Shown: in pieces, positions 13,905 through 13,940 of the stretch | Layout of the letters: each line of letters opens with the position of its first letter | Numbering within the stretch: position 1 is the first letter of the stretch | Source of the DNA: Phycisphaerales bacterium UBA1161 | Lineage (GTDB): Bacteria > Planctomycetota > Phycisphaerae > Tepidisphaerales > Tepidisphaeraceae | Direction of reading: 5' to 3' | NCBI GenBank assembly: GCA_002311745.1 | Contig: DBZL01000011.1 | Coordinates: 1 to 13,940 of the forward strand | Length of the DNA stretch: 13,940 nucleotides | Notes under the pieces: generated by a model | The model's database searches: none | Told to the model about the DNA's origin: nothing | Seen by the model: only the letters and a program-made list of their open reading frames with translations | Position numbers and translations under genes: made by a program

Positions 13905-13940
13905 TGGGCATGAGCCGATCGGCCGCCCATCCCCCCGCCA
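13904..13940 (+). CDS. Possible start of a further gene, 3'-truncated
   Basis: The GT2 stop overlaps an ATG (TGATG at 13902-13906), with another in-frame ATG at 13910. The visible translation is MGMSRSAAHPPA, open to the window edge. Stop-start overlap is typical of coupled operon genes, but twelve codons are not enough to show coding. Confidence 0.3.
   Translation, partial: MGMSRSAAHPPA

Overview
The window reads as high-GC bacterial chromosome. The best guess is a member of the Planctomycetota, possibly Phycisphaerae-like. The reasons are weak or absent Shine-Dalgarno sites on several genes, GTG starts, a divergent membrane pyrophosphatase, a dxr-rseP pair whose RseP carries extra PDZ modules, and a four-helix-bundle (S23-type) gene embedded in GATTTSA heptamer repeats. 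The assignment is inferred from gene style; there is no rRNA or other marker here.

Layout. Positions 1-1701 (+) hold the C-terminal two thirds of a proton-pumping membrane pyrophosphatase, ending at a strong hairpin terminator (1727-1758). Positions 1757-4173 (-) hold a two-gene operon: an Rrf2-family regulator followed after 5 bp by a heavy-metal P-type ATPase. Reading the opposite way from the same 157-bp AT-rich intergenic region is a pair of overlapping radical SAM/SPASM genes (4331-6566, +). The second closely resembles NirJ, the heme d1 biosynthesis enzyme. A 14-bp-arm inverted repeat sits between the two operons. This divergon is the most system-like part of the window: a metal exporter and two Fe-S enzymes, apparently under one Cys-containing Rrf2 sensor.

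Positions 6567-7145 lack a convincing gene but contain stem-forming sequence and a terminator-like hairpin, so a small RNA is possible. A small putative lipoprotein of lower GC follows (7146-7646), then a large imperfect hairpin. Next comes the four-helix-bundle gene (7925-8422, -), with the 7-bp repeat family on both sides of it and inside its coding sequence. Positions 8491-11755 (+) hold dxr (MEP isoprenoid pathway) and an unusually long rseP-like site-2 protease, 4 bp apart. Positions 11768-13904 hold a divergent pair: a multi-membrane GT87/DUF2029 glycosyltransferase (-) and a GT2 glycosyltransferase of the polyprenyl-phosphate sugar synthase type (+). Together they could make and use a lipid-linked sugar donor. 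The last 37 bases may begin another gene.

Three themes stand out: the Rrf2/ATPase/twin radical SAM divergon, the heptamer repeat that supplies residues, stop codons and a palindrome around one gene, and the enlarged RseP with its micro-repeat insert.
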